Source: Prochlorococcus sp. AG-670-O11 (GTDB lineage Bacteria > Cyanobacteriota > Cyanobacteriia > PCC-6307 > Cyanobiaceae). Taken from it: a stretch of DNA of 43,135 nucleotides. Every line of letters starts with the position of its first letter. The stretch's first letter is position 1. The stretch is from assembly GCA_003211335.1 (NCBI GenBank), contig QCTA01000002.1, forward strand, positions 1 to 43,135, given 5' to 3'. The translations under genes and the position numbers were made by a program. Positions 16,714-26,645 of the stretch are shown in pieces. Below the pieces are notes generated by a model. The model was not told where the DNA came from. It saw only the letters and a program-made list of their open reading frames with translations, and searched no databases.

Positions 16714-17352
16714 TCAATTAATTGGGGATAATGGATATAATGGCAGTACTTTATTCCAACTATTGGAATTTGATTGCTGCTCATTTTTATTAGATAAATT
16801 TAATAGTTGTTTTAAATCTTCTACATCAGAATATTCAGCTTGATAAGAGGACTCTTTATTTATTAATTCTTTAAATATTTTTGGAGAAATTTTTTCTTTA
16901 ATATTGATATTATTTTTTGATTTTTTAGAAATATAAATTTCATATTTTCCTGCAATATATCCTCTTTTTTTTAATTTTTTGAATATCCAAAATGAATTTT
17001 TTTTTGGATAGATATTATTTTTTATAGCAATTCTTTTTGCCATCAATTCAAAAGAACTACAACTATCTAATGAGCAATTTATTTGCTGAGCTAGCGTTCT
17101 GGCTAATACGATTATTTGTCTGGATGCATTAAAGTTTGATGGCCCAATACTGACAGATATTTTATCAATTCTTTTTAAATTTTCTTTTGTAACAAAATTA
17201 GTAAAATCAATTATTAAATTATTACATAAATCATTATCAAATTTTTTTGTAAAAAATTTTTCAGATAAAGATCTGTTGTTTTCTCTATATGCGAAGCAAA
17301 AAGAATTATCAGTACTATGAATTGCTAAAATTAATTTATTATAATTTTTCAC
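16714..17352 (-). CDS. tsaB: Divergent TsaB-like protein (tRNA t6A synthesis, glycoprotease fold)
   Basis: TsaB helps TsaD, TsaC and TsaE make threonylcarbamoyladenosine-37 in ANN-decoding tRNAs. The 212-residue protein has the ASKHA-fold start LILAIHSTDNSF in place of the common LAIDTST, and GPSNFNASR (70-78) in place of GPGSFTGLR. This is followed by the helix VLARTLAQQI and the domain boundary SSFELMAKR. It is clearly related but unusually divergent and Asn/Lys-rich. It lies convergent to plsC with a 7-bp gap. An alternative is a generic M22-like paralogue of unknown role. Confidence 0.78.
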   Translation of the reverse strand: MKNYNKLILAIHSTDNSFCFAYRENNRSLSEKFFTKKFDNDLCNNLIIDFTNFVTKENLKRIDKISVSIGPSNFNASRQIIVLARTLAQQINCSLDSCSSFELMAKRIAIKNNIYPKKNSFWIFKKLKKRGYIAGKYEIYISKKSKNNINIKEKISPKIFKELINKESSYQAEYSDVEDLKQLLNLSNKNEQQSNSNSWNKVLPLYPLSPIN

Positions 17353-17371
17353 ATAATTAAGAAATTTACCT

Positions 17372-17623
17372 TTATGTAGGTAATTCTACACCAGGCCTAT
17401 ACTTGGACCAGCTGCCGACTTCTTCTAAAAAACTTGAACAAGATTTAACATCCCAATCAGTTTTATAATTGTTGTTTAAATCCTTGATTATACTTACATG
17501 AATGTAAGGTTTTTTTGGTTTAAAATTTGGTATATCACAAATGTGCTCAACACCATGATTTTTTTCAACATCATGATATGTCATACACCTATCAACTAAT
17601 TTACAGTTAATACAAATGCACAT
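17372..17623 (-). CDS. ycf34: Ycf34 family iron-sulfur protein
   Basis: The 83-residue product begins MCICINCKLVDRC, with cysteines at 2, 4, 7 and 13. Further Cys residues lie at 29 and in WDVKSCSSF. This pattern, and the end RPGVELPT, fit Ycf34, a small protein of cyanobacteria and some plastids reported to bind an Fe-S cluster and to influence photosynthetic electron flow. The ATG at 17623 is preferred over a longer frame from 17659, which would add a hydrophobic stretch (MRILLLIFFFLI) overlapping the divergent cca gene. Its first 8 bp overlap the first 8 bp of cca on the other strand. Confidence 0.88.
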   Translation of the reverse strand: MCICINCKLVDRCMTYHDVEKNHGVEHICDIPNFKPKKPYIHVSIIKDLNNNYKTDWDVKSCSSFLEEVGSWSKYRPGVELPT

Positions 17624-18857
17624 AATCAAGAAAAAAAATATTAAAAGTAATATTCTCATTGATCATACACTAATAATTAATGAAATAGAAAGAAGTATAA
17701 AAATTTATAATTGGGATTTTATTTTATCTTCTTTACCTTCTGGCTCTTGTTTGGTAGGTGGATACATAAGAGATTTAATTTTAGGGAGATTAAACTCAGT
17801 GATTGATGTGGATATTGTAGTTCCAAAAAATGCTATTAAGATTGGAAAAAAAATTGCAGATAAATTCAACGGCAAATTTATTATTCTTGATCAGGCAAGA
17901 GATGTAGTAAGAATTATTTTTAAACATATTTCAATTGATATCGCTTCTCAAACTTCTCCTTCCATAAAAATTGATTTATTAGGCCGAGATTTTTCTATCA
18001 ATGCTATTGCTTTTTCTTTTGAAAAAAAACTTCTAATTGATCCATTAAATGGGATCAAAGATTTACAACTTTCTTTTTTGAGAACTAATTCAAAACAGAA
18101 CTTATTAGATGATCCACTAAGAATTTTAAGATGCTTTCGTTTTGTTGCGGAATTGAATTTTAATGTTGATGAAAATTTAATAAATTTTATTAAAACTTAT
18201 AAAAATCAATTAAGTTTAGTTGCGAACGAAAGAATTAATTATGAAATACAGCGAATAATTAGAGGGGAGGAAGCATCTAAGGCGATCAAATTAATAAATA
18301 AATTTCAAATCTTTGGCTATATACAGTCAGCAAAAGATCTGATAGTTATTGATTTAGAAAAAAATAATTTTGAAAAATTAAATCAATTTGAAAGGAAAAA
18401 TTTTTTACCTTCATTTTTTCTTGTTCAAATTTTAGATGAAGTTTCTTTAAAAAATTTAAATTTTAGCAAATCTGAAATTTCAAAAATTAGGCTTTTAAGA
18501 AAATGGAATTTTTTATTAAAAACAAAAACGATTGATGAATTAAATGAGAGAGATAGATTTGATTTACATCTAGAATTAGAAAATATTCTTCCTTCTTTTA
18601 TTCTTTTTTTGCCAGATTTATTCTATGTAGATTGGCTTAATAGATGGCGAGATAAAGATGATAAACTGTTTCATCCATCGAATTTAATTAAAGGCGAAGT
18701 TTTAAAACAATATTTGAAACTGCAGGATGGGCCTATTTTAGGAAAGGTAATCAAATATCTTTCTATGGAGCTTGCATTTAATAGATTGGATGATTTTGAT
18801 GAAGCTATTTATAAAGGAAAGCAATGGATTCAACAAAATGCGCCAAAATGTGATTAA
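17616..18857 (+). CDS. cca: CCA-adding tRNA nucleotidyltransferase (class II)
   Basis: Adds or repairs the 3' CCA of tRNAs; tRNA-Asn in this window lacks an encoded CCA. The 413-residue protein has the nucleotidyltransferase start LVGGYIRDLILGR (46-58) with catalytic DVD at 64-66. The following motifs RDFSINAIAF, DPLRILRCFRF and NERINYEIQRI are those of bacterial CCA/poly(A) polymerase enzymes. Whether it adds CCA, only A, or CC cannot be told. The ATG at 17616 overlaps the divergent ycf34 start by 8 bp. No other common start codon lies before the conserved core, although a rare ATT near 17658 cannot be excluded. Confidence 0.92.
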   Translation: MHIIKKKNIKSNILIDHTLIINEIERSIKIYNWDFILSSLPSGSCLVGGYIRDLILGRLNSVIDVDIVVPKNAIKIGKKIADKFNGKFIILDQARDVVRIIFKHISIDIASQTSPSIKIDLLGRDFSINAIAFSFEKKLLIDPLNGIKDLQLSFLRTNSKQNLLDDPLRILRCFRFVAELNFNVDENLINFIKTYKNQLSLVANERINYEIQRIIRGEEASKAIKLINKFQIFGYIQSAKDLIVIDLEKNNFEKLNQFERKNFLPSFFLVQILDEVSLKNLNFSKSEISKIRLLRKWNFLLKTKTIDELNERDRFDLHLELENILPSFILFLPDLFYVDWLNRWRDKDDKLFHPSNLIKGEVLKQYLKLQDGPILGKVIKYLSMELAFNRLDDFDEAIYKGKQWIQQNAPKCD

Positions 18858-18917
18858 ATACACATAGCTTAGTTTTTGTTTAACAGTTCAGACTTCAAAT
18901 TTATTCTTTAAAAATTT

Positions 18918-19337
18918 ATGAGCATTCGTATTTACATTGGCAATTTACCACAAGGATTTAATCCAAAAGAGTTTGATAGTATTTTAAAATCAGTTTCCGA
19001 TTCAATTAGATTTAAAGCTGTTTTAGATAAAGAAACAAAAGAGTGTAGAGGATTTGGTTTCGCTACAACAAATAATGAACAAAATGCAAATTTAATAATT
19101 GAGAAGCTTAATGGTTTTGAATTTAATGGCTCTAAATTGAGAGTTGAACTTTCAGAAAAGAAAGATTCTTCCTCAAATAAGAGAAATAGTTTAGGTTCCA
19201 ATAAAAATAAAAAGAGAAAAGATTTTAAGAAGATTGTTCATAGTGATGCCCCTAATCTTGAGGCTCCAGATCCTAGATGGGCTGGTGAACTTTCAAAATT
19301 AAAAGATTTATTAGCTAATCAGAAAGCACCAGCTTAA
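18918..19337 (+). CDS. RRM-type RNA-binding protein
   Basis: A single RNA-recognition motif at about 3-80 with RNP2 IYIGNL (5-10) and RNP1 CRGFGFAT (43-50). Cyanobacterial relatives (Rbp proteins) often have Gly-rich tails and respond to cold. This 139-residue one has instead a basic Ser/Asn/Lys linker (about 85-110) and a C-terminal patch LEAPDPRWAGELSKLKDLLA that looks like a conserved docking element. Targets are unknown; roles in mRNA localisation or stability are inference from the family. Its stop TAA abuts the crtB stop, the two sharing TAATTA. Confidence 0.9.
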   Translation: MSIRIYIGNLPQGFNPKEFDSILKSVSDSIRFKAVLDKETKECRGFGFATTNNEQNANLIIEKLNGFEFNGSKLRVELSEKKDSSSNKRNSLGSNKNKKRKDFKKIVHSDAPNLEAPDPRWAGELSKLKDLLANQKAPA

Positions 19338-20246
19338 TTATTTGATTCTTGAAATTAAGAAAGATATTGGGATTTCAAATGCTTTTACTGAATTTTTCAC
19401 AAAAGCTCTATTATTAAATACATCATAATCTAATCTTTCAATTGAATCCAATATTCCTCTATAAAGGCGCAAAGATGTCCAAACAGGCCATCGTGCATCT
19501 GAGGATAACCATTTGATTCCATCTTCTGATTTTTTGAACCAATCCCTAGCTCGTGCTAATTGAAAATTCATGAGCATTTTCCACTGATTATTTATTACTC
19601 CTTTTAATAATTCTTCTTCAGAATAATTAAACCTCTTCATTTCATCTTGGGGTAAATAAATTCTACCTCTTTGCCTATCTTCCCCTACATCTCTTAAAAT
19701 GTTAGTAAGTTGATTCGCTATTCCAAGAGCTATTGCTGCTTCTGAGGAGTCAGGCACGCTGCTCCAAGGAGCTGATGTATAGGCACTATCTATACCCATT
19801 ACATTTTGAGTCATTAAACCAACCGTTCCTGCAACTCGATAACAGTAAAGCTTCAATTCAGAAAAGTTTTCATATCTAAATTTTTTAAGATCCATTCTCT
19901 GGCCATTAATCATATCTAAATAGGGATCAATTTCCTGTGGAAAATTTTCTATTGTATCGAAAAGAACAGCATCTAAGTCTGATTGTATTTTTCCTTGGAA
20001 AACATTTTTTGTATTTGCTTCCCATTCATCTAATTTGTCGGAAAGTTCTTCTGTGGTCTTAGTTGAAGCTTCAATGCTATCCATAATTTCATCAGTTCTC
20101 CTACACCAAACGTAAATCGCCCAAATCGCTTTTCTCTTTTCATATGGCAATAATAAGGTTCCTAAATAAAAAGTCTTAGCCCATTGTTGAGTTTCTGTTC
20201 GGCATATTTCATATGCTTTATTAAGTTGAGATAATGAATTTTTCAA
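19338..20246 (-). CDS. crtB: Phytoene synthase
   Basis: Condenses two geranylgeranyl diphosphates to 15-cis-phytoene, the first committed carotenoid step. The 302-residue protein of the squalene/phytoene synthase family has both Asp-rich motifs: the DEIMD region (in RRTDEIMDS) and DVGEDRQRGRIYLP. Typical CYRVAGTVGLM and ANQLTNILRD are also present. It lies 23 bp downstream of crtP on the same strand, the usual cyanobacterial crtP-crtB pair. Confidence 0.97.
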   Translation of the reverse strand: MKNSLSQLNKAYEICRTETQQWAKTFYLGTLLLPYEKRKAIWAIYVWCRRTDEIMDSIEASTKTTEELSDKLDEWEANTKNVFQGKIQSDLDAVLFDTIENFPQEIDPYLDMINGQRMDLKKFRYENFSELKLYCYRVAGTVGLMTQNVMGIDSAYTSAPWSSVPDSSEAAIALGIANQLTNILRDVGEDRQRGRIYLPQDEMKRFNYSEEELLKGVINNQWKMLMNFQLARARDWFKKSEDGIKWLSSDARWPVWTSLRLYRGILDSIERLDYDVFNNRAFVKNSVKAFEIPISFLISRIK

Positions 20247-20269
20247 AAAGAGTCGTAATTCTTGTGGTT

Positions 20270-21733
<1,464 letters not shown>

Positions 21734-21780
21734 CTAAAGTTAAGACATAATTGTTTTTTTTGTTGATTATTTTTCAGATT

Positions 21781-22128
21781 ATGGAAAAAATGCTTTTAAA
21801 ATCAACCACTAGGCATGTAAGAATATTTACTGCTGATGTGGTTAATAACGATTTAAAATTCCACCCTAATAAATTGACTCTCGACTTAGATCCTGATAAC
21901 GAATTCATTTGGAATGAGGAGCCCTTAAAAAAAGTAAATCAAAAATTTACTGAACTTGTTGAAGAAAGAGCTGGCAAAAGTCTAGATGACTATGAACTTC
22001 GCAAAATAGGATCAGAAGTTGAAGGTTTAATAAAATATTTACTTCAAAATGGGTTACTAAGTTATAACCCAGAGTGTCGAGTCATGAATTACTCAATGGG
22101 TTTACCTAAGACAAAAGAGATATTGTGA
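21781..22128 (+). CDS. ndhM: NAD(P)H-quinone oxidoreductase subunit M
   Basis: A peripheral subunit of photosynthetic NDH-1, specific to cyanobacteria and plants, on the stromal/cytoplasmic arm. I chose the ATG at 21781 (product [20 protein letters not shown], 115 residues). The longer frame from a TTG at 21751 adds a run of hydrophobic residues not expected in NdhM. Family blocks include [12 protein letters not shown] and [15 protein letters not shown]. Its stop overlaps the GTG start of the DUF3172 gene by 4 bp, so the two are coupled. Confidence 0.94.
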   Translation: MEKMLLKSTTRHVRIFTADVVNNDLKFHPNKLTLDLDPDNEFIWNEEPLKKVNQKFTELVEERAGKSLDDYELRKIGSEVEGLIKYLLQNGLLSYNPECRVMNYSMGLPKTKEIL

Positions 22129-22748
22129 ATAGATATTCTAATAGAGGTCCAAGAAGAGGTCCTAGCAAAAATTCGTTCCCCTCAAATCCAAGAAATGGAG
22201 AAAACTATAAACAGCGGGGTAAAAGAATAGCTGCTTCTAATTCTGAACAAAAAAATAATTTCAGTACTGGAACAATTGCAGTGCTTGCAGGTGTTTTGAT
22301 ATTAGGGGTAGGTATTGGAAGTGCAATTACCAGTACAACAGATGGAGGACAAGGTAATATTGCTAGTCAACAACAATTAGATATGGCTGTTCCAGACCCT
22401 GAATTTTGTAGGCAATGGGGGGCAAGCGCTTTTGTGATCGATGTAGAGATGTATACCACACTAAATCCTTCAACTAGTTTTGTAACACAACCTGCACTCC
22501 AACCTGGTTGTGTTATTCGAAGGGAGAATTGGACAGTGTTGCAAAAACAAGGAGCTATAAGTAATGAGGATGTTAGAGAATGTAAACAAAGAATGAATAC
22601 TTTTGCTTATATAGGGTCAATAAGAGATAAGCCTATAGTTAAATGTGTTTATCAGACTGATGTAAATGAGAATAAATTTATTATCAAGGGAGATGGACAA
22701 GCTGAAGATGGTGGGGTAGGAATCAACAAGGAAGCAATTCAATTTTAG
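22125..22748 (+). CDS. DUF3172 family membrane-anchored protein
   Basis: The 207-residue protein has a basic, Asn/Arg/Ser-rich N-terminus (about 1-45) and one membrane helix (about 47-68, [20 protein letters not shown]). An extracytoplasmic or lumenal domain of about 130 residues follows, with several cysteines (FCRQWG, PGCVIRR, VRECKQR, VKCVYQ), possibly disulfide-bonded. I recognise it as DUF3172, a cyanobacterial family of unknown function. The GTG start overlaps the ndhM stop (GTGA), which suggests a functional tie to thylakoid electron transport, by context only. It converges on rbcR with a 2-bp gap. Confidence 0.82.
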   Translation: MNRYSNRGPRRGPSKNSFPSNPRNGENYKQRGKRIAASNSEQKNNFSTGTIAVLAGVLILGVGIGSAITSTTDGGQGNIASQQQLDMAVPDPEFCRQWGASAFVIDVEMYTTLNPSTSFVTQPALQPGCVIRRENWTVLQKQGAISNEDVRECKQRMNTFAYIGSIRDKPIVKCVYQTDVNENKFIIKGDGQAEDGGVGINKEAIQF

Positions 22749-22750
22749 AT

Positions 22751-23698
22751 TTAGTTAAGTTGCCTTAATGGGCTTTCAGAACTAGCAAATTGAGGCAATA
22801 TATTCTTTTTGAAAGCTTCTGATGCTCTTGAAGTATATCTTGATGGATTTGTAATTAATTTAAGCTCTCTTTTTACCTCTAAATCAGCTAAGAAGGCTTT
22901 GTGAATTGAACCACCTGCTAATTCTCTTTCAATAGAAACAACAGGTAAAAAAGAAGCCCCAAGCCCAGATTGAACTGCGTTTTTGATTGCCTCAAGAGAA
23001 TTCAACTCCATTTCAATTTTTAATCTTTGAATGTCAAGACCAGAATTCTTTAAAAGTTTATCAACAACTTTTCTTGTTGTTGATTGAGAATCTAATGTAA
23101 CAAAATTAAGTTTGTATAAATCTTCTTTCATGAGTTCTTTCTTATTTGCAAGTGGATGTTTTGTCGGTAATACAAGAGCTAGTTCATCTGTTGCATAAGG
23201 AATTACTTGTAACAAGTTTTCTAAATCGCTTGGTAATTGACCTCCAATAATAGCCAAATCAATTTGACCATTCGCAACACTCCAACCTGTTCTTCTAGTG
23301 CTATGAACCTGTAGTTGTACAGATACATCAGGATATTTTTGACGAAAAAGCCCTATCATCCTTGGCATTAAGTAGGTACCTGTAGTTTGACTAGCTCCAA
23401 TTATGAGTGTTCCACCTTTTAAACTATTTAAGTCTTCAATAGCTTTGCAAGCCTCATCACATTGATTAAGTATTCTTTCGCAATATTCTAGTAATAACCT
23501 ACCTCCTTCAGTTAGAAGTGCTTTTCTACCACCTCTATCAAAAATTGTTATTTCAAGTTGTTTTTCTAAATTTTGGATTTGTAAACTTACGGCAGGTTGA
23601 GTCACATATAGTAAATCTGCAGCCTTCTTAAAACTTCCTTGAGCTGCTATAGCTTTTAAGATTCTTAATTGGTCAAGAGTAAATGGTAATTCGGGCAT
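22751..23698 (-). CDS. rbcR: LysR-type regulator RbcR (Ycf30-like)
   Basis: A 315-residue LysR-family activator with an N-terminal helix-turn-helix (about 6-65: [20 protein letters not shown], then [16 protein letters not shown]). The effector domain includes [20 protein letters not shown] and [20 protein letters not shown], which match RbcR/Ycf30 as I remember it. The role is control of Rubisco and carbon-metabolism genes in response to metabolites. It is divergent from the zeta-carotene isomerase gene. The 85-bp shared region holds a 17-bp palindrome at 23745-23761 that could be its operator. Confidence 0.88.
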   Translation of the reverse strand: MPELPFTLDQLRILKAIAAQGSFKKAADLLYVTQPAVSLQIQNLEKQLEITIFDRGGRKALLTEGGRLLLEYCERILNQCDEACKAIEDLNSLKGGTLIIGASQTTGTYLMPRMIGLFRQKYPDVSVQLQVHSTRRTGWSVANGQIDLAIIGGQLPSDLENLLQVIPYATDELALVLPTKHPLANKKELMKEDLYKLNFVTLDSQSTTRKVVDKLLKNSGLDIQRLKIEMELNSLEAIKNAVQSGLGASFLPVVSIERELAGGSIHKAFLADLEVKRELKLITNPSRYTSRASEAFKKNILPQFASSESPLRQLN

Positions 23699-23727
23699 TA
23701 TATTTATGCCTACTATTTAATAATTAT

Positions 23728-23733
23728 TATAAT
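23728..23733 (+). promoter_or_regulatory. Possible -10 box for the zeta-carotene isomerase gene
   Basis: A perfect TATAAT 50 bp upstream of the ATG at 23784. Initiation near 23740 would place the palindrome at 23745 inside the early transcribed region. No clear -35 is visible. Confidence 0.35.
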
Positions 23734-23744
23734 ACCTAAGGGCA

Positions 23745-23761
23745 TTATCATTTAATGATAA
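23745..23761. promoter_or_regulatory. Palindromic candidate LysR operator between rbcR and Z-ISO genes
   Basis: TTATCATTTAATGATAA is a perfect inverted repeat with 8-bp arms around a single T. LysR-type regulators bind dyad sites of the T-N11-A kind, usually near their own promoter, which fits this position. Binding by RbcR is inference. A second, weaker dyad ATGCC/GGCAT spans 23706-23745. Confidence 0.5.
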
Positions 23762-23783
23762 ATAACTTGTATTTTGAAATTAT

Positions 23784-24512
23784 ATGGAGACTCACAAAAC
23801 TTCTTTAGTAATTTTGTTATTAATATTGATTTTCGCAGTAATTCATAGTGGAGGTGCTGCTTTAAGAAGCAAAGCAGAAAATGTAATGGGTCCAAGATTA
23901 TGGAGGTTATGTTTTGTTTCACTAAGTTTGCCATCTGCAGTGATACTAATAGGTTATTTTTTAGCGCATAGATACGATGGAATTAGATTATGGAACCTAC
24001 AAGGTGATAATTATATATTTTTGTTGGTTTGGATCTTAACTGCTATTAGTTTCTTATTTCTTTATCCTGCAACGTACAATTTATTGGAAATTCCTTCAGT
24101 TCTAAAACCACAAGTAAGGATATATAGTACTGGGATAATGAGAATTACAAGACATCCCCAAGCAATTGGGCAAATTATTTGGTGTCTAGCTCATACGTTA
24201 TGGATTGGAACATCCTTTACATTTATAACGTCCTTAGGGCTAATTGCTCATCATCTATTTGCTATTTGGCACGGTGACAAGAGATTAGAAATTAAATTTG
24301 GCGAAGAATTTTATAAATTCAAAGATAGTACTTCAATAATTCCATTCGCTGCAATATTTGATGGAAGACAGCAAATTAAGGTTAAAGAATTTATTAAATT
24401 GTCTCAACTTGGAATATTAATAGCCATTGCAGTAATCTGGTGGTCTCATAAATATATAAATATTGCTGTTACAACATTTAATTCGTCCTTTATATCAAAA
24501 ATTTTCAATTAG
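23784..24512 (+). CDS. 15-cis-zeta-carotene isomerase (Z-ISO, NnrU family)
   Basis: Isomerises the central 15-cis double bond of tri-cis-zeta-carotene, between CrtP and zeta-carotene desaturase. Plant Z-ISO is an integral membrane haem protein. This 242-residue protein has about six membrane helices. Blocks remembered from plant Z-ISO are HSGGAALR (H21), HRYDGIRLWNLQ, GIMRITRHPQAIGQIIWCLA, LGLIAHHLFA (H156/H157) and SIIPFAAIFDGRQ. The histidines are candidate haem ligands. NnrU, the generic family name, derives from a denitrification gene, but the Z-ISO signature is much stronger here. Context agrees: crtB and crtP lie 2-4 kb away. It is followed by ndhF after 33 bp. Confidence 0.87.
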   Translation: METHKTSLVILLLILIFAVIHSGGAALRSKAENVMGPRLWRLCFVSLSLPSAVILIGYFLAHRYDGIRLWNLQGDNYIFLLVWILTAISFLFLYPATYNLLEIPSVLKPQVRIYSTGIMRITRHPQAIGQIIWCLAHTLWIGTSFTFITSLGLIAHHLFAIWHGDKRLEIKFGEEFYKFKDSTSIIPFAAIFDGRQQIKVKEFIKLSQLGILIAIAVIWWSHKYINIAVTTFNSSFISKIFN

Positions 24513-24545
24513 CAGTCTAATATTAGTGTATAAATATCGATAAAA

Positions 24546-26561
24546 ATGCCTCAAGCTTCAGAAATTGCCTGGTTAATTCCTGTCTTTCCACTCATTGGAG
24601 CAGTACTTGCTGGCTTGGGCTTAATATGTGCGAATAAAAAAATTAATAATTCTAGAGAAATTATTTCTATTAGTCTTTTGTCATTAGTTGGCGTTTCTGC
24701 AGTTATCAGTTATAAAACATTAATTGAACAAATAAATGGGTACCAAACAGTAGAAAAATTATTTGTTTGGGCAAGTGCAGGAGATTTCACAATACCGATG
24801 GGATTTGTGCTCGACCCATTGGGCAGTGTAATGCTTGCATTAGTGAGTACTATTACTTTATTAGTAATGATTTACTCGCATGGATATATGACTCATGATA
24901 GAGGTTATGTAAGATTTTTTACATATTTAGCTCTCTTCAGCAGTTCGATGATGGGTTTAATTATTAGTCCAAATTTATTAGAAATATATGTTTTTTGGGA
25001 ATTAGTTGGGATGTGTTCGTACTTATTAGTTGGTTTTTGGTACGACAGAGATGGGGCCGCTAATGCTGCACAAAAAGCTTTTGTAGTAAATAGAGTTGGA
25101 GATTTTGGATTGTTACTTGGGATTTTGGGTCTATTTTGGGCTACAAAAAGTTTTGATTTTAATGAGATTGCTTTAGGGGTATCACAGTCAGTTTCTGATA
25201 ATTCGTTGCCAGTCTGGGCTGCATTATTACTTTGTTTTTTAGTTTTTTTGGGACCTATGGCAAAATCTGCTCAATTTCCTCTTCATGTATGGCTTCCAGA
25301 CGCTATGGAGGGACCTACCCCTATTTCGGCTCTAATTCATGCAGCAACAATGGTTGCTGCTGGAATATTCTTAGTAGCAAGGCTCCAACCTCTTTACTCA
25401 TTATTCCCCTCAATTCAATTCATTATTGCTTTAGTTGGAACTATTACATGCTTTTTAGGAGCATCTATTGCTTTAACCCAGATGGATCTCAAAAAGGGTT
25501 TGGCATATAGTACTGTTTCTCAGCTCGGATATATGATGCTTGCAATGGGTTGTGGTGCTCCAGTAGCAGGAATTTTTCACTTAATAACTCATGCTTGTTT
25601 CAAAGCAATGTTGTTTTTGGGTTCTGGCTCAGTAATTCATGCAATGGAAGAAGTAGTTGGTCACCAACCTGTACTTGCACAAGATATGAGGTTAATGGGT
25701 GGTTTAAGAAAAAAAATGCCTTTTACCTCTTCAACTTTTTTAATAGGTTGCGTAGCAATAAGTGGTATTCCTCCCTTGGCCGGTTTTTGGAGTAAAGATG
25801 AGATATTGGGCAATGCCTTTATCTCATTTCCAGCTTTTTGGTTTGTTGGATTTTTAACAGCTGGAATGACCGCCTTTTATATGTTTAGACTTTATTTTTT
25901 AACGTTTGAAGGAGATTTTAAAGGGGAAGATAAGGAATTACAAAAAGAGCTTTTATTAGCTTCTAAAATTAATTTAGAAGATGAAGAACATGAACAAGAA
26001 TATGGCTCAATCCATGAGTCTCCTTGGTCTATGACATTTCCGCTGGTTTTCTTATCAGTTCCTTCAGTAATAATTGGTTTTATGGGATTTCCTTGGGATA
26101 GTAAATTTGCAAATTTATTAGATCCAGAAGAAGCATTAATTGCAATAGAGTCCTTTAGTTTAAAGGAATTTTTACCTTTAGCTATTGCATCCGTTTTTAT
26201 TGCCTCACTAGGTATAACTATTGCTTATCAAGCTTATTTTGCTAAGAAAATTAACTTATCAAAATTATTTGCACAAAGATTTCCATCTGTAAATAAGTTT
26301 TTATCAAATAAGTGGTATCTAGATGATATTAATGAAAAAGTTTTTGTTAAAGGTAGCAGAAAACTCGCAAAAGAAGTTTTGGAAGTTGATTCCAAAGTTG
26401 TTGATGGAGTAGTTAATCTTACTGGACTTGTAACATTGGGAAGTGGAGAGGGCTTGAAGTATTTTGAAACGGGTAGAGCCCAATTTTATGCTCTAATAGT
26501 TTTTGGAGGAGTCATTTTATTGGTAGCAATATTTGGTTTCCAATCACCACAAGTAACTTAA
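24546..26561 (+). CDS. ndhF: NAD(P)H-quinone oxidoreductase subunit 5 (NdhF1 type)
   Basis: A proton-pumping membrane subunit of NDH-1. The 671-residue, multi-helix protein has typical blocks LEIYVFWELVGMCSYLLVGFWY, GPMAKSAQFPLHVWLPDAMEGPTP, and HAATMVAAGIFLVARL. These carry the conserved Glu, Lys and His of antiporter-like subunits. The long C-terminal lateral helix expected of NdhF is consistent with the extra 150 residues. The adjacent ndhD makes the usual ndhF1-ndhD1 pair used in respiratory and cyclic electron flow; a CO2-uptake form (NdhF3/F4) is less likely. Confidence 0.95.
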   Translation: MPQASEIAWLIPVFPLIGAVLAGLGLICANKKINNSREIISISLLSLVGVSAVISYKTLIEQINGYQTVEKLFVWASAGDFTIPMGFVLDPLGSVMLALVSTITLLVMIYSHGYMTHDRGYVRFFTYLALFSSSMMGLIISPNLLEIYVFWELVGMCSYLLVGFWYDRDGAANAAQKAFVVNRVGDFGLLLGILGLFWATKSFDFNEIALGVSQSVSDNSLPVWAALLLCFLVFLGPMAKSAQFPLHVWLPDAMEGPTPISALIHAATMVAAGIFLVARLQPLYSLFPSIQFIIALVGTITCFLGASIALTQMDLKKGLAYSTVSQLGYMMLAMGCGAPVAGIFHLITHACFKAMLFLGSGSVIHAMEEVVGHQPVLAQDMRLMGGLRKKMPFTSSTFLIGCVAISGIPPLAGFWSKDEILGNAFISFPAFWFVGFLTAGMTAFYMFRLYFLTFEGDFKGEDKELQKELLLASKINLEDEEHEQEYGSIHESPWSMTFPLVFLSVPSVIIGFMGFPWDSKFANLLDPEEALIAIESFSLKEFLPLAIASVFIASLGITIAYQAYFAKKINLSKLFAQRFPSVNKFLSNKWYLDDINEKVFVKGSRKLAKEVLEVDSKVVDGVVNLTGLVTLGSGEGLKYFETGRAQFYALIVFGGVILLVAIFGFQSPQVT

Positions 26562-26645
26562 TAACAAATGTGTGTCTTCACTGTCCAGAGGATGAAAAAA
26601 TCTAGATAATTTCTAGACTCTGTTTAAAGTCAATTTCTTATTCAT

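Noticed and set aside
17624..17659. Longer Ycf34 with a hydrophobic 12-residue start
   Set aside because: The family starts at MCIC; the extra residues are the reverse complement of the cca coding region and would only mimic a signal peptide.
26600..26630. TCTAGA inverted repeat between ndhF and ndhD as a terminator
   Set aside because: No T-run follows, and the genes are expected to be co-transcribed; kept only as a note under ndhD.
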